Positions 53,975 through 64,000 of a stretch of DNA of 64,000 nucleotides are shown here, piece by piece. The position numbers and the translations under genes are program-made. Every line of letters begins with the position of its first letter. Positions within the stretch are counted from its first letter, which is position 1. The DNA is from Microcebus murinus (Eukaryota > Chordata > Mammalia > Primates > Cheirogaleidae), in contig NC_134108.1 of assembly GCF_040939455.1 (NCBI RefSeq), forward strand, positions 49,413,501-49,477,500, written 5' to 3'. The notes below the pieces were generated by a model. It did no database searches. It had not been told where the DNA came from and saw only the letters and a program-made list of their open reading frames with translations.

Positions 53975-54535
53975 CCTCTTTTTTATTATAAACATTTTTT
54001 AACTGACACATAATAATCATATGCATTTATGGGGTACATAGTAATGTTTCAATTACAATGTATGTGATCAGATCAGGGTAATTAGCATATCCATCATCTT
54101 AAACAGTTATCCTTTCTTTGTGTTGGAACATTCAGTATCCTCTCTTCTAACTATTTGAAAATATATAGTATATTATTGTTAACTATAGTTATCCTACAGT
54201 GCTGTAGACCACTAGAATTTATTCCTCCTATCTCGCTGTAATTTTGTATCCTTTAACAAATCTCTTCCTACCCATTCCTTCCCACTACCCTTCTCAGCCT
54301 CTAGTAACCTCTGTTGTACTTTTTACTTGTATAAGAACAACATTATTTTAGCTTCTACGTATGAGTGATAGCATGCGGTGTTTAACTTTCTGTTCTGGCT
54401 TATTTCACTTAACATAATGTCCTCCAGTTCCATCCATGTTGCCACAAATGACAGGATTTCATATTTTTTTGATGGTGGGATAGTATTCCACTATGTATAT
54501 ATACCACATTTTTTAAATCCATTTATCCTCTCTCT
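53975..54535 (-). mobile_element. L1 3' UTR, antisense
   Basis: 'catatgcatttatggggtacatagtaatgtttcaattacaatgtatgtgatcagatcaggg', 'ttaactatagttatcctacagtgctgtagaccactag' and 'tattccactatgtatatataccaca' are the reverse of older primate/mammalian L1 3' ends. No coding part is seen. Confidence 0.8.
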
Positions 54536-55479
54536 TTTTTTTTTTTTTATACCAGCTTTTCCTGCTCTAATGTGCCAAGATGTTCTCCATGGCTTCCAGG
54601 AATTATGGCTATCATTTATTCATTCATCCATAATTCCGTCAGTGTTTTTTCAAAGCCAACTCTGTGTAGAGAAATGTGCTAAGCAAAAGGGATCCAGATA
54701 CTAAGTCCCAGTCTCTGTCCTCCAGAGGTTTGTGGAGGAAATAGAGGAGTAAACCGTTAATATGTTTTAAGTACTTGTCCCCTCATGTTTCCTAGCTCTG
54801 AACTTCACAAACAAATGTTTAGTTAGGCCTTTATGATCATGGAAAACAAAAGATTAAGAGAGGTACATTTGTGAAGGTCATTCTTCTTGTCACTTTGTTT
54901 CAATAAATGTGGAAAGCAAAAACATTACATCAGATTTTTTAAAAGCTTGTAAATGTAATGTTTTTTACTTACATTCTGCAATATGTGAATTATTGAAGGT
55001 TGGTTTTTCATTTAGAGAAAAGGATAGGATATATTCATTTCAATCCATACAGTGTTCAAAATCAAATTCTTTCTTTTTTTATTTTCATAGTTCTAATAAA
55101 AATTTTATTATATAGCCATAGTATAATTGACACATCTCCAAATTTTAATGATACTAAATATAGATCTTCATGGTAAATCAGAATGATTGCAGCAAATTAT
55201 CTGTATTCTATAATTTTATGTCTTTTAAAACTAGAAAGGAAAAAACATCCAAAGTTCATCATGATAGGAGAGATCCCAGCAGGACTCTGCCAGAGTCCAG
55301 GCAACATTTAATAGTCTGTGCTTCCACATTTACATAATAGTCTATAGTTTTGGTCAATGGACTATTCAAGTATATATGATTTTACCACTCCTTTGCCCAA
55401 CGAAACTGTGTCACAGCCAGCACATAGCTGTGTTATAGTCATATTTATCAATTTACACAGTCACAATCAGAGTTCTTCC

Positions 55480-56450
55480 ACATCATGCCTCACATTTGTT
55501 TATTTAAGAAACATGTATTATCTACTCTGTGCAACATTCCATGCTAGGCACTGGGGAGACAGATAAGGCAAAGACCTCACTCTCAAGGAGCTCATAGACA
55601 GGTGGGCAGGATAAATAGGCAATCATAGTACATAATGGTAAGTGCTGTGAAAGAGAGTTCTGCAGAGGGCATTGGATGGTTGGGGACAAAGGGACACAGA
55701 GAGGGAGTGTCGGAAGGCTCTGTAGAAGAGTAATGCCTCAGCTGACACCTGAAGCCTGACGAAGGAGTAGCCAGCTGAATAAGTGGGAGATAAGGTACTG
55801 TGGTCAGAGAGATTAGCTTGTGCAAAGTACAGAATCGCAAGAGTTACCATGTTTGAAAAATTGTAAGTAAGTTGAACTCAATATTGTTGGAGACATAGGT
55901 AGAGACAAGATCCAGAAGGGAACTATATGCTGTGTGAAGAATCTGAATATTATTTAATATTTTGAAAGTTAAGGGAAGCCTATAAAAATCATCATCAGAT
56001 CTGCATTTTAGAAAGATTCCTCCAGTGTGGAGAATAGGCTAGAATGTAGCAAGGACAGTGAGACTGAAGGAGGCTGTTGCTCTAATCCAGAGAGACATGG
56101 TGAGGGGCCATATTGATGGGCGTGGGTTTGAGGATAAGAGATAGATTTGACAGTTTTTAGTAGGTGAAACATTCAGAACTTGGCAAGAGATTAGTAAAGG
56201 AGTTAGAGGAGCTAGCTAGGTAAGTACTTGCAGGTTTCTGCTGGACAACTGGATATATGAAGAGGTTTTCATGGAGATAGGGAATATAAGAGGTGGTAGT
56301 GCAGTGAAATGGGCAGGGAAAAGGTGATAAATTCAACATTTTTTCCCCTTGAATATTACATGACTATTAGGACATCAAGGTAAAATATATTAGGTAGCTA
56401 GATAAATGGGCCTCAGATTCAAAAGAAAGGACTGAGATGTAATTACAGAC
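55480..56450 (+). repeat. Ancient dispersed mammalian repeat, long copy
   Basis: Blocks occur in order: 'atgctaggcactggggagacagataaggcaaagacctcactctcaaggagctc', 'gtaatgcctcagctgacacctgaagc', 'ctgcattttagaaagattcctccagtgtggag' and 'ctccaatccagagagacatggtgagg' type. This is the longest copy of the family also seen near 5.2, 8.1, 14.0 and 15.5 kb. Minus-strand open frames here are repeat shadows. Confidence 0.55.
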
Positions 56451-56489
56451 TTAGTCAACAGTCATTGCTGAAGTTATGGAAAAATGAGA

Positions 56490-58985
56490 TTATCCATGAC
56501 AGTCTAGATCTTCTATGTTTTCTTCTTGAAGTTTTATAGTCTTGTGTGTTACATATAGGTCTGTGATGCATTTTGAGTTATTTTTTTGTGATGGGTGTAA
56601 GGTTTGTATCTAAGTTCATTTTTTTAAATTTTCTTTACATGTTAGATCTCCTATTGCTTCAGAATCACTTGTTGAAAAAACTATCCTTTCTCCACTGAAT
56701 TGTCTTTGCTCTTTTGTCAATGATCAGTTGACTCTTTTTAGGGGTCTATTTCTGGGCTCTCTATTCTGTTCTGTTGATTTGTGTCTGTCCTTTCACCAAT
56801 ATCATGCTATATTGATTGCTGTAGCTTTATAGTAAGTCTTGAAAACAGTTAGTATGACTGTTCTTCAGTATTGTGTTGGCTATTCTAGGTCTTTTGCCTT
56901 TCCATATAAACTTTTGAATCAGTTTGTTGATATTTGCAAAATAGCTTGCCAGGATTTTAATTGGAATTGTATTGAATCTATAGGTCAAAATGGAAAAAAT
57001 TGACACTTTAACAGTATTGAGTCTCCCAATCCATGAACATCAAGTATTTCTCCATTTATGTGGATCTTAGATTTCTTTGATCAAGGTTTTATAATTTTTG
57101 GTGTATAGATCCTATACATATTTTGTTGGATTTATACCTATTTTATTTTTTGTTATTGCAATTTTTTAAAATTTCAAATTCCAATTGTTTATTGTTGATA
57201 TATAGAAAAGCAATTAACTCTTATATATTAACTTTGTTTCCTGCAACTTACTGAACTCCTTATTAGTTCTAGGAGTTTTTTGTAAATTAAACAATTTTGT
57301 ATACAATTGTCATTTATAAATAATGACAATTTTATTTCTTCCTTTCTGATCTGTATGGCTTTTATTTCCTTTTCTTGCCTTTTGCCCTCACTAGAACTTC
57401 CAGCACTATATGAGTAAGAATGGTGAGAATAGACATCCTTGCCTTGTTCCTGATCTTAAGAGGAAAGCATTCAGTCTTTCACCATTAAATAAAAACCAGC
57501 TGTAGGTCTTTGTAGAAGTTCTTTTTTAAATTGAGGTAATCACCCTCTTCCCCATTCCTATTTTTCTGAAAGATTTTTTAAAATTGTGAATCAATGGTGA
57601 ATTTACTCAAATGTTTCTCTGCATCAGTTGATGTGAACATCTGATTTTTCTTCTTTGGCCTGTTAACATGATAGATTACATTGATTGATTTTCAGATATT
57701 GAACCAGCCATGCATTCCTGGAATAAATCTCCCTAAGTAATGGTATATAATTTTATATATTGTTGACTTCTGTTTACTACTATTTTAAGAATTTTTTGCA
57801 TCTATATTTATGATGGGCTATATTTTTCTTTTTTCATACTGTCTTTGATTTGAGTATTAGGCTAATACTAGCTTCATAAAAGGAATTGGGAATTGTTTAT
57901 TAGGTGAGTTGTGTTAGGAATTGACCCATTTCATCCAAATTGTCAAATTTATGAGTGTAGAGAGATCATAGTATTCCATTATTATTTTTTGGTCTTTAGT
58001 AATACTCCTTTAATTCATTCTTGATATTGGTAATTTATGCCTTCTCTCTCTCTTTTTTTTTTTGTTTATATCAGTCTTGCTAGAAGTTTTTCAATTTTTT
58101 TCTTTTCAAATAACCAGTATTTTGTTTCACTGATTTTTTTCTTTTGTTTTTGTTTTCAATTTCGTGGACTTATATTCTTTTTTATTTTCTTTCTTCTGCT
58201 TGCTTCTCAGTTTATACTGTTCTTCTTTCTCTAGGCTCTTGAGGTAGAAACTTAGATTATTTATTTGAATTTTTTCTCTTCCCTAATGTATACATATTAG
58301 TTTTATAAATTTCCCCTTCAGCACTGCTTTAGCTGTGTCCCACATATTTTGGGTTGTTTTATTTTCATTTTCATTCATTCATCCATTTTACAAATTTCCC
58401 TTTATACATTCTTTTTTACCCATAAATTACTTATAAGTGTGTCACTTAGTTTCCAAGTGTGTCCAAGTTTCCATTTTCCTATCTTTCTATTATTTCTAGT
58501 GTGATTTTATTGTGATCAGCCGATATATACTTTGAATGATTTTAATTCTTTTAAATTTGTTCAGGTTTGTTTTATGGCCATAAAGTAATCTATTTGGGTT
58601 TTTATTCCCTGGGCATGTTAAAAAGAATGTGTATTTTCTTGTTAGACAAAGTGTTTTATAAATGTTGATTAGATCCCCCTTGGTTGATGGTGTTATGGAA
58701 ATCTTCTGTATCTTTGCTAATTTTCTGTATAGTAGTTCTGTCAATTGTTGAGAGAGGATATTGAAGTCTCCAGCTATAATTGTGAGTTTGTCTATTTCTC
58801 CTTTCAGTTCAGTTAGGTTTTGCGTCATAGATTTTCCAGCTCTAGGGGATGTACATTTGAGATTACCATATGTTCTTGGTAGTTTAATCTTTTTATCATG
58901 ATATATAATGTCCCTCTCTGTCTCTGATAATTGCTTTGAAGTCTACTCTATTTGATATTCATATCGCCATTCCTGCTTTTTTAAA
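56490..58985 (-). mobile_element. L1 ORF2/5' body remnant, antisense
   Basis: Typical reverse-strand L1 phrases run through it: 'ttacatataggtctgtgatgcattttgagtta', 'tattctaggtcttttgcctttccatataaa', 'ttgaaccagccatgcattcctgg' and 'tgttgattagatccccctt'. The minus-strand frame 58496-58828 still reads AGDFN, DLINIYKTL and GHKTNLNKFKRI, which belong to the ORF2 endonuclease domain. The catalytic SDH region after it is altered. Multiple frameshifts and stops make it an inactive old copy. Confidence 0.85.
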
Positions 58986-58989
58986 AAAA

Positions 58990-61102
58990 TTGTGGTAAAT
59001 AACTTCTACCACTTCTTCATTTTCCTCAAAATCCCTGCTTTGGCTTAAAGGTTACTTGTTAGTGGCACAGGTATTTGTACAAGTAGGTTTGGTAGATTTG
59101 ATGTGTTCTTGGAGAAAAGAAATAGCAAAAGGTTGTCTGCTATTTTTTTGTTGCAATTTAAAATGTTGCACACTGTGTAAATTGAGGATATGTTATTTTA
59201 AAAGTTTGTGCTAATTTGTCACATAGATGGTTAACAATTCATTTGTTTTTAAGAAGTTAAAATAAAATTGAGGAAGTGATACCAAGGACTCCTGTTTTAG
59301 CTTAATCATTGTAGCAAAATACCTGATGTAATTTGCTGGAGTTGCACCGAGAGTCTTTGGACAAGTGTTTACACAGAGAATGAAAGTGGCAAAACTAAAA
59401 TGATAAACTCATAATACCTTTCCCACATTTAAAAACTAAGTTGACAGAAAAAAGCCCCGACATTAAATACAACCTTTTCATCCTTTTTCAGTCCCCACTA
59501 CCACCCTCAAAACCCCTCAGTTTATTACTTTTTGCCCAATCAATTCAAAAAAAGTATATTTAAATAAATGTAATGTCTTATAAATTAGAGGAGACCTGGC
59601 AAACTGAATTATTTCTTTGTGAAAGGAGGGAGAATTGGGGGTTTTGTTAATGTTGTTGTTGCTTAAATAACTTGCATTAGTGCTACAGTGGAAGACTAGC
59701 AATTCAAATAATAATCTCTAATCTCATGACTGGGGTCTTCATGCTAAAGATAATACTGTACTTGATATCAATGGGCCATGTGTTTCCATTTAGTTGTTTT
59801 CCCAATCATGGTCCTAAGTGAGTTCAGCCATCCACATTCTTTCACAGTCCTCTGTTTGACTGACGGTACATACACATTTGTGAAATCCTAGCCACAGCTG
59901 TGGTGCAGTCTGTGACCATGGAATAACGGCCCTCAATTATGCTTGCTCCTCTCTTTCATCCCTGCTTCCTTTTCAGATTTGAAACCACAATAATTGACTT
60001 GATTAACTTATTTTCTGTGTTAACAAGACCCTAGTTAGGAAAAAAGAAAGATCAGCAAGGTTCTTGAAAAACTGAATTGGTAGCCAAAAGATTTCTTATT
60101 AGAAAGTTAGTTTGTAAATTTATGAAAATACTTGTTCCCATTTCAGGTAATTCATTTTGCTATTTGAGTCAATGAACTTAGAGTCTGCAAATATAAATCA
60201 TCTTTATATAATTTGGTAATTTAGGGTTTTTAATACTGGTGATAGGACTATGAATCCTCTATTTGAGATGCTTTTGCAGTGCTTATCAAGATAAAGATAG
60301 CCAGTGCTTGCTGGCAGTACTCAATAAGAAAAGTCACAAGATAGATCTGTGATTTGCAGGTTTGATGTTCTTTCTTCCAAGTTGCTTTAAGTTGGACCTC
60401 ATCTTGAACTGAAAATAGTAAAATATAATGATGACACTTTGACAATAGATACTATTTGCAAAAGTGAGGGGAAATTACAGAAAATTCTCAGTCATTTGTC
60501 ATATTTGAAAAGGTAGGATGGTATGGTTAATTAGCTATTATGACTTAAAGGTTTTATGCAGCATATGCGATCTATATTTTAGACAAGTATGTAAAGTAGG
60601 CAAAATTGATCTTTAGCCATGGTCTTCATCCACCCCCTGTGTAATTACTCCCTTGCTCTCAGGCACAGAGCCTATTCTTTTTATTTATTCTTTTCTTCCC
60701 CCCTGCTCCAATATGCCATCAAAACCTGCTCTTAGGAAAGGAGCTGAGCCCTACAATGGAGTTACGTCATTCATGCAGTTAACTCATGCAAATTTATCTA
60801 TTCTTGCTCATCAAAAAAAATTTTAATGTAGGGCAGAAAATATTTTAAGTGTCAGTATCATAGGCAATTCTGTCCCACATCCCACTCAGTGAGCATATGC
60901 CCCTAAGTTAGTGTGAAATAGGAAACAGAAATATACTATATTCCCTTTGGTCTGATTTCCTGCTGGCTTCTCAACATCTTATTGTGCTAAGGGTAATTCA
61001 GGTGTTAAAGACTTGTGCTTTTTTTATATAAGGCTTCTAAACACAAGCCAATGACTCCAGCTAGTGCTAGAGCAAATAAAGTTATCTGTTCTACTTTTGC
61101 AG
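58990..61102. other. Intron DNA, no gene recognised
   Basis: AT-rich, unique-looking. Donor-like sites at 59815 and 60505 have no compatible phase-0 exon. It ends in a pyrimidine-rich stretch serving the candidate exon at 61103. Confidence 0.4.
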
Positions 61103-61182
61103 GACAAAATGTCTACTTTGGACACACTAAGAAGTGAGATGTCAGTCTCCAACATAGTGCCTTCCAAAAGAGATTTTCAAGG
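61103..61182 (+). CDS. Candidate coding exon 6
   Basis: After the good acceptor 'gttatctgttctacttttgcAG', phase 0 stays open for more than 40 codons (stop TAG near 61239). It begins DKMSTLDTLRSEMSVSNIVP, continues SKRDFQ, and looks like ordinary soluble protein. The likeliest donor is CAAGG|GTACTT at 61182/61183, leaving two bases; an alternative is TTGTAC|GTGATT at 61192/61193 (phase 0). Both donors are weak, so the right edge is uncertain. The start phase matches the end of the 42815 candidate. Confidence 0.42.
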
Positions 61183-61879
61183 GTACTTGTACGTGATTTT
61201 GACCTTACATGACTGCATGAGGTTTGAATCCATTATATAGCTTCAAGACTTTTCTCTTTATAGAGTATTGCATTTTAACAGTAGATAATGGAATTAATCT
61301 TCTTATAGAATTATAGGCATTATTGAGCCTCAATTAAATATGCAAAAGAAAGATAACTAGGTATCATTTTACCATTTTCATCTTTAAGGAAGAGTTTGGG
61401 TGACAAGTTTTTGTCCCTTTTTTTGGTAATAGAACTTCTGAAATTATATCAAGCAAATAGCCATTTACTCTAGCAAATCATAAGGCTAGTCCTGATTTTA
61501 TACACAATTGTCCAAGTTTCTAAAAACTTTAATATGATAAATACATCTATATTAAAACTATATATTTCACCTCTGGCTCTCAATTTCTTCATCTATGGAA
61601 TGAAAGCATCAGTGCTTAGACACTCCAAGTCTCTATTCTAGCTTCGCTCAATTTATTTTATAATTATTTTAGCTCTGAAATTCTGTAATTATTGCATTGG
61701 ATATGGACTAGATGCTGAATATAATTCATTGTTTAATTGAGAGAATTGTAACATCTTGGAGTACTTCAAAGTCCTTGTGAATTAAGGTTGCCTTAATTTT
61801 ACTATGCAAAGGTACTAATGAGTAGAGATTTATGGTTTCTAGGGCCTAATAATGTTTACTAGGTGAAATTAAATACTTT

Positions 61880-61998
61880 TAGCTAGGTGTAATGATGTGT
61901 CCCTATAGTCCCAGCTACTTGGAAGGCTAAGGTGGGAAGATTACTTGAACCTAGTTGTTTTGAGTTCATCCTGGGCAACATAGTGATATCCCACTTAG
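61880..61998 (+). mobile_element. Old Alu/monomer fragment, sense
   Basis: 'agctaggtgtaatgatgtgtccctatagtcccagctacttggaaggctaaggtgggaagattacttgaac' to 'catcctgggcaacatagtgat' is a diverged Alu monomer piece lacking both the usual start and the poly(A) tail. Confidence 0.75.
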
Positions 61999-64000
61999 TT
62001 CTTGCGGGAGGGGGAAACAGAATTCTTTTTTGTGCCCTAATTTTAAGCGACAAGAGAAAAAACAAGATTTTTTATAACCTTGCTGGACAACATTTGAGCT
62101 AAGATTTTGATTGAAAAAGTTCATAAGTGCAATATTGTTGCATCACAAAGTCTTACATGCCATCGTTCATAAATGAGGTAACTTGTTTTTCTGGACTTAT
62201 GGCCCATTGGGAGGGAAAGATTGTCTTTACTGCTTATAATGTTTTCATGTCTTTTTAAGCTGTATCAGGAATATAACAAGAGTTAGTTATATTTTGGCAA
62301 CATGTTATGGGCAGGGGCCCTGTTGACAAAGGACAAGGGACCTTGATCAGTAAATTTCCTGACTCAGGTGCTGAACTAAAGCCAAAGAAAGATTTTAAAC
62401 ATTTGTAATCCTTTTCGTTAGTAGTGATAGGGTAGTGTGCCTGTTTTTCTCTGTCTCAGGTTTATGATTGTTTCATTATTTTACTATAATTATTTTAAGA
62501 GCATTTTTATTAGGTTAGAAAGAAAATTATAAGTGAACATATGATAGTTAACTAAGCTGAGAATAATAGCTCAACTGGAAATAAGAAAGCTAAAATTGTG
62601 ACAGCACTTCCTCCAGGTATTTAGCTCAAGTTTGAGCAGAGTTGTCTGAAAGTTAACAGGAAAAAAAAACTATTTGTGAAGTGTTAAAACCACAATCTAA
62701 GATAAAATTTCTTCATAATGTCATAGTATACTAGGAACTACATGTCACAGTTAAACTAGCTTGGTAGTATTTAATAAATACGCTTTCCTCAAACCTACGG
62801 TAAAAACAAAGGTTTTTTGTTTTTTTTTACCTTACTGATGTTACCAACATCAGTAGCTGGTTTATTTCTTTTTCATTCTTCTGGAGCCATGTTTCTAACG
62901 GTAATAGTGCCATCTTTCTATTAGGCAAAGAATGATATTTAGGCTTTCCATGTCTCATAAAAGGACTATAGTGCAAAGTTTAAATTCATATTAATTATTT
63001 GAAACCCTGAACTTATTTTCTTACTCAGACAAATCCCAAAGCCAACCCACAAAAAGCTGATGTTAACTGCAGAGGGTTGCAGCATAGAGCTGGAAGCATA
63101 AATGATGTTTAGATTCTATTTTAACGAGTTTCTGTGAAAAAAATTAAAACTAAATTTTAACTGGAGATTCCAACAACACTTCCTCCCTTGTCATTCTGCT
63201 GAATCTTTTCTTCCCTTGGGGTACACTGGTAGAAAAAGGGTCTAATGAGAGGTATGATAGGGTGGAAATTCTGAATGGGACTAGAATTGAAAAAAAATAG
63301 TGGGGAGGAGCCTTTTGAGAATTTCTGAAGGTCTTTGAGTTTCGCACTGCAAAGGGCAGATATAACAATAAGGAGGGTGATTGCTATGCTCTAGAAGTTG
63401 CAGAAGTTTAATAATAAGCTTGTTCATATTAATCATTAATATTTGAAAGAGGTTGTGAGGATATATGAAGCCCATTAAGTCAATGAATGTGTGTTTCTTT
63501 CCTTTGTCCCTCTTTTTCCTTTGCTGTACAGTCACATCTTTGCCTTTGTTCCAGAGAGTCCTCCTCCATACCTTATTTCCTATACTGAGATTCTCCTGCC
63601 ACTTCGTATGTTGGCTTTCTCCCAATCTTTTATGCTCACTTAATCTCTTCACTTTGATTCTATCGGGAAATTTGGGACCACAGAGGTGTAGTGCTATAGC
63701 AAAATTCAATCTTCTGAATTTTAAAAAATTTTTAAAATGTTGCAAATTTTAAAAAAATGCCTGACTTAGCTCTCTGAAGTCAGGGTCTGTTTTAGTTGTC
63801 ATCTAACACAATGCCCAATACACAGTAAGCACTCAACAGAAATTTGTTGAATGAGTAATAAACGAATGAATACTGTTTTGAGGGCATTTCTGGTTTTGAA
63901 GTTGGACTTCTAGGATAAAGAACAAAATGGGCCCTAGAGTAGATGGGCATAAAGGACAGGTTAGGAACATGATGTGAGCTGTGGCAGCGGTGGGGAAGCT
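61999..64000. other. Intron DNA to the window end
   Basis: No gene or clear mobile element. A MIR-like or L2-like tail ('tctgaagtcagggtctgttttagttgtcatctaacacaatgcccaatacacagtaagcactcaacag') occurs at about 63770-63860. The opposing open frames at 63150-63752 have no splice support. Confidence 0.4.

Noticed and set aside
58496..58828. 110-codon minus-strand frame as a possible gene
   Set aside because: It reads L1 ORF2 endonuclease motifs and lies inside a degraded antisense L1.

Overview
This is a vertebrate nuclear genomic window, most likely from a strepsirrhine primate and plausibly a mouse lemur (Microcebus). Two observations support that. First, the full-length Alu SINEs carry the 'ttagttggccaattaatttctttctatttatagtagag' type linker seen in lemur and galago Alus. 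Second, there is a recently inserted, TTAA-flanked piggyBac transposon; from established knowledge, young piggyBac activity among primates is described for mouse lemur. The species call is an inference. The DNA is AT-rich, intron-like and repeat-dense, with no bacterial-style gene organisation, CRISPR array or operon.

Layout. Bases 1-9780 are intergenic: an old LTR-like end, MIR-like SINEs, four Alu copies, a Tigger-like DNA transposon and the piggyBac element at 7469-8092. Bases about 9780-11250 form a CpG-rich promoter region. It has two facing ACTAYRNNNCCCR motifs (10142-10202), NRF1-like palindromes, a GC box and a CCAAT box. Downstream on the + strand lies the only confident coding exon (11570-11848): a start codon in strong Kozak context, 93 codons and a consensus splice donor. 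I do not recognise the protein. The rest of the window (11849-64000) appears to be the inside of this gene.

Within those 52 kb I find five short open segments with plausible splice sites: 23663-23714, 28007-28056, 42038-42133, 42815-42862 and 61103-61182. Their reading phases join consistently with exon 1 and with each other. They are candidates for exons 2-6, not proven exons, and the gene would continue beyond the right edge.

Mobile-element layering is the other main theme. A Tigger2-like element sits in a Tigger1/MER2-like element inside a MIR. A 191-bp hAT element with an 8-bp target duplication sits in another MER2-like copy. A TA-flanked inverted-repeat element sits inside a MaLR-type LTR. 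There are also a retroposed U6 snRNA pseudogene, a roughly 75-bp Alu 5'-end retrocopy with target duplications, antisense L1 ORF2 remains (about 56.5-59.0 kb), and two local duplications. All family names are from memory of consensus sequences and were not checked against a repeat library.
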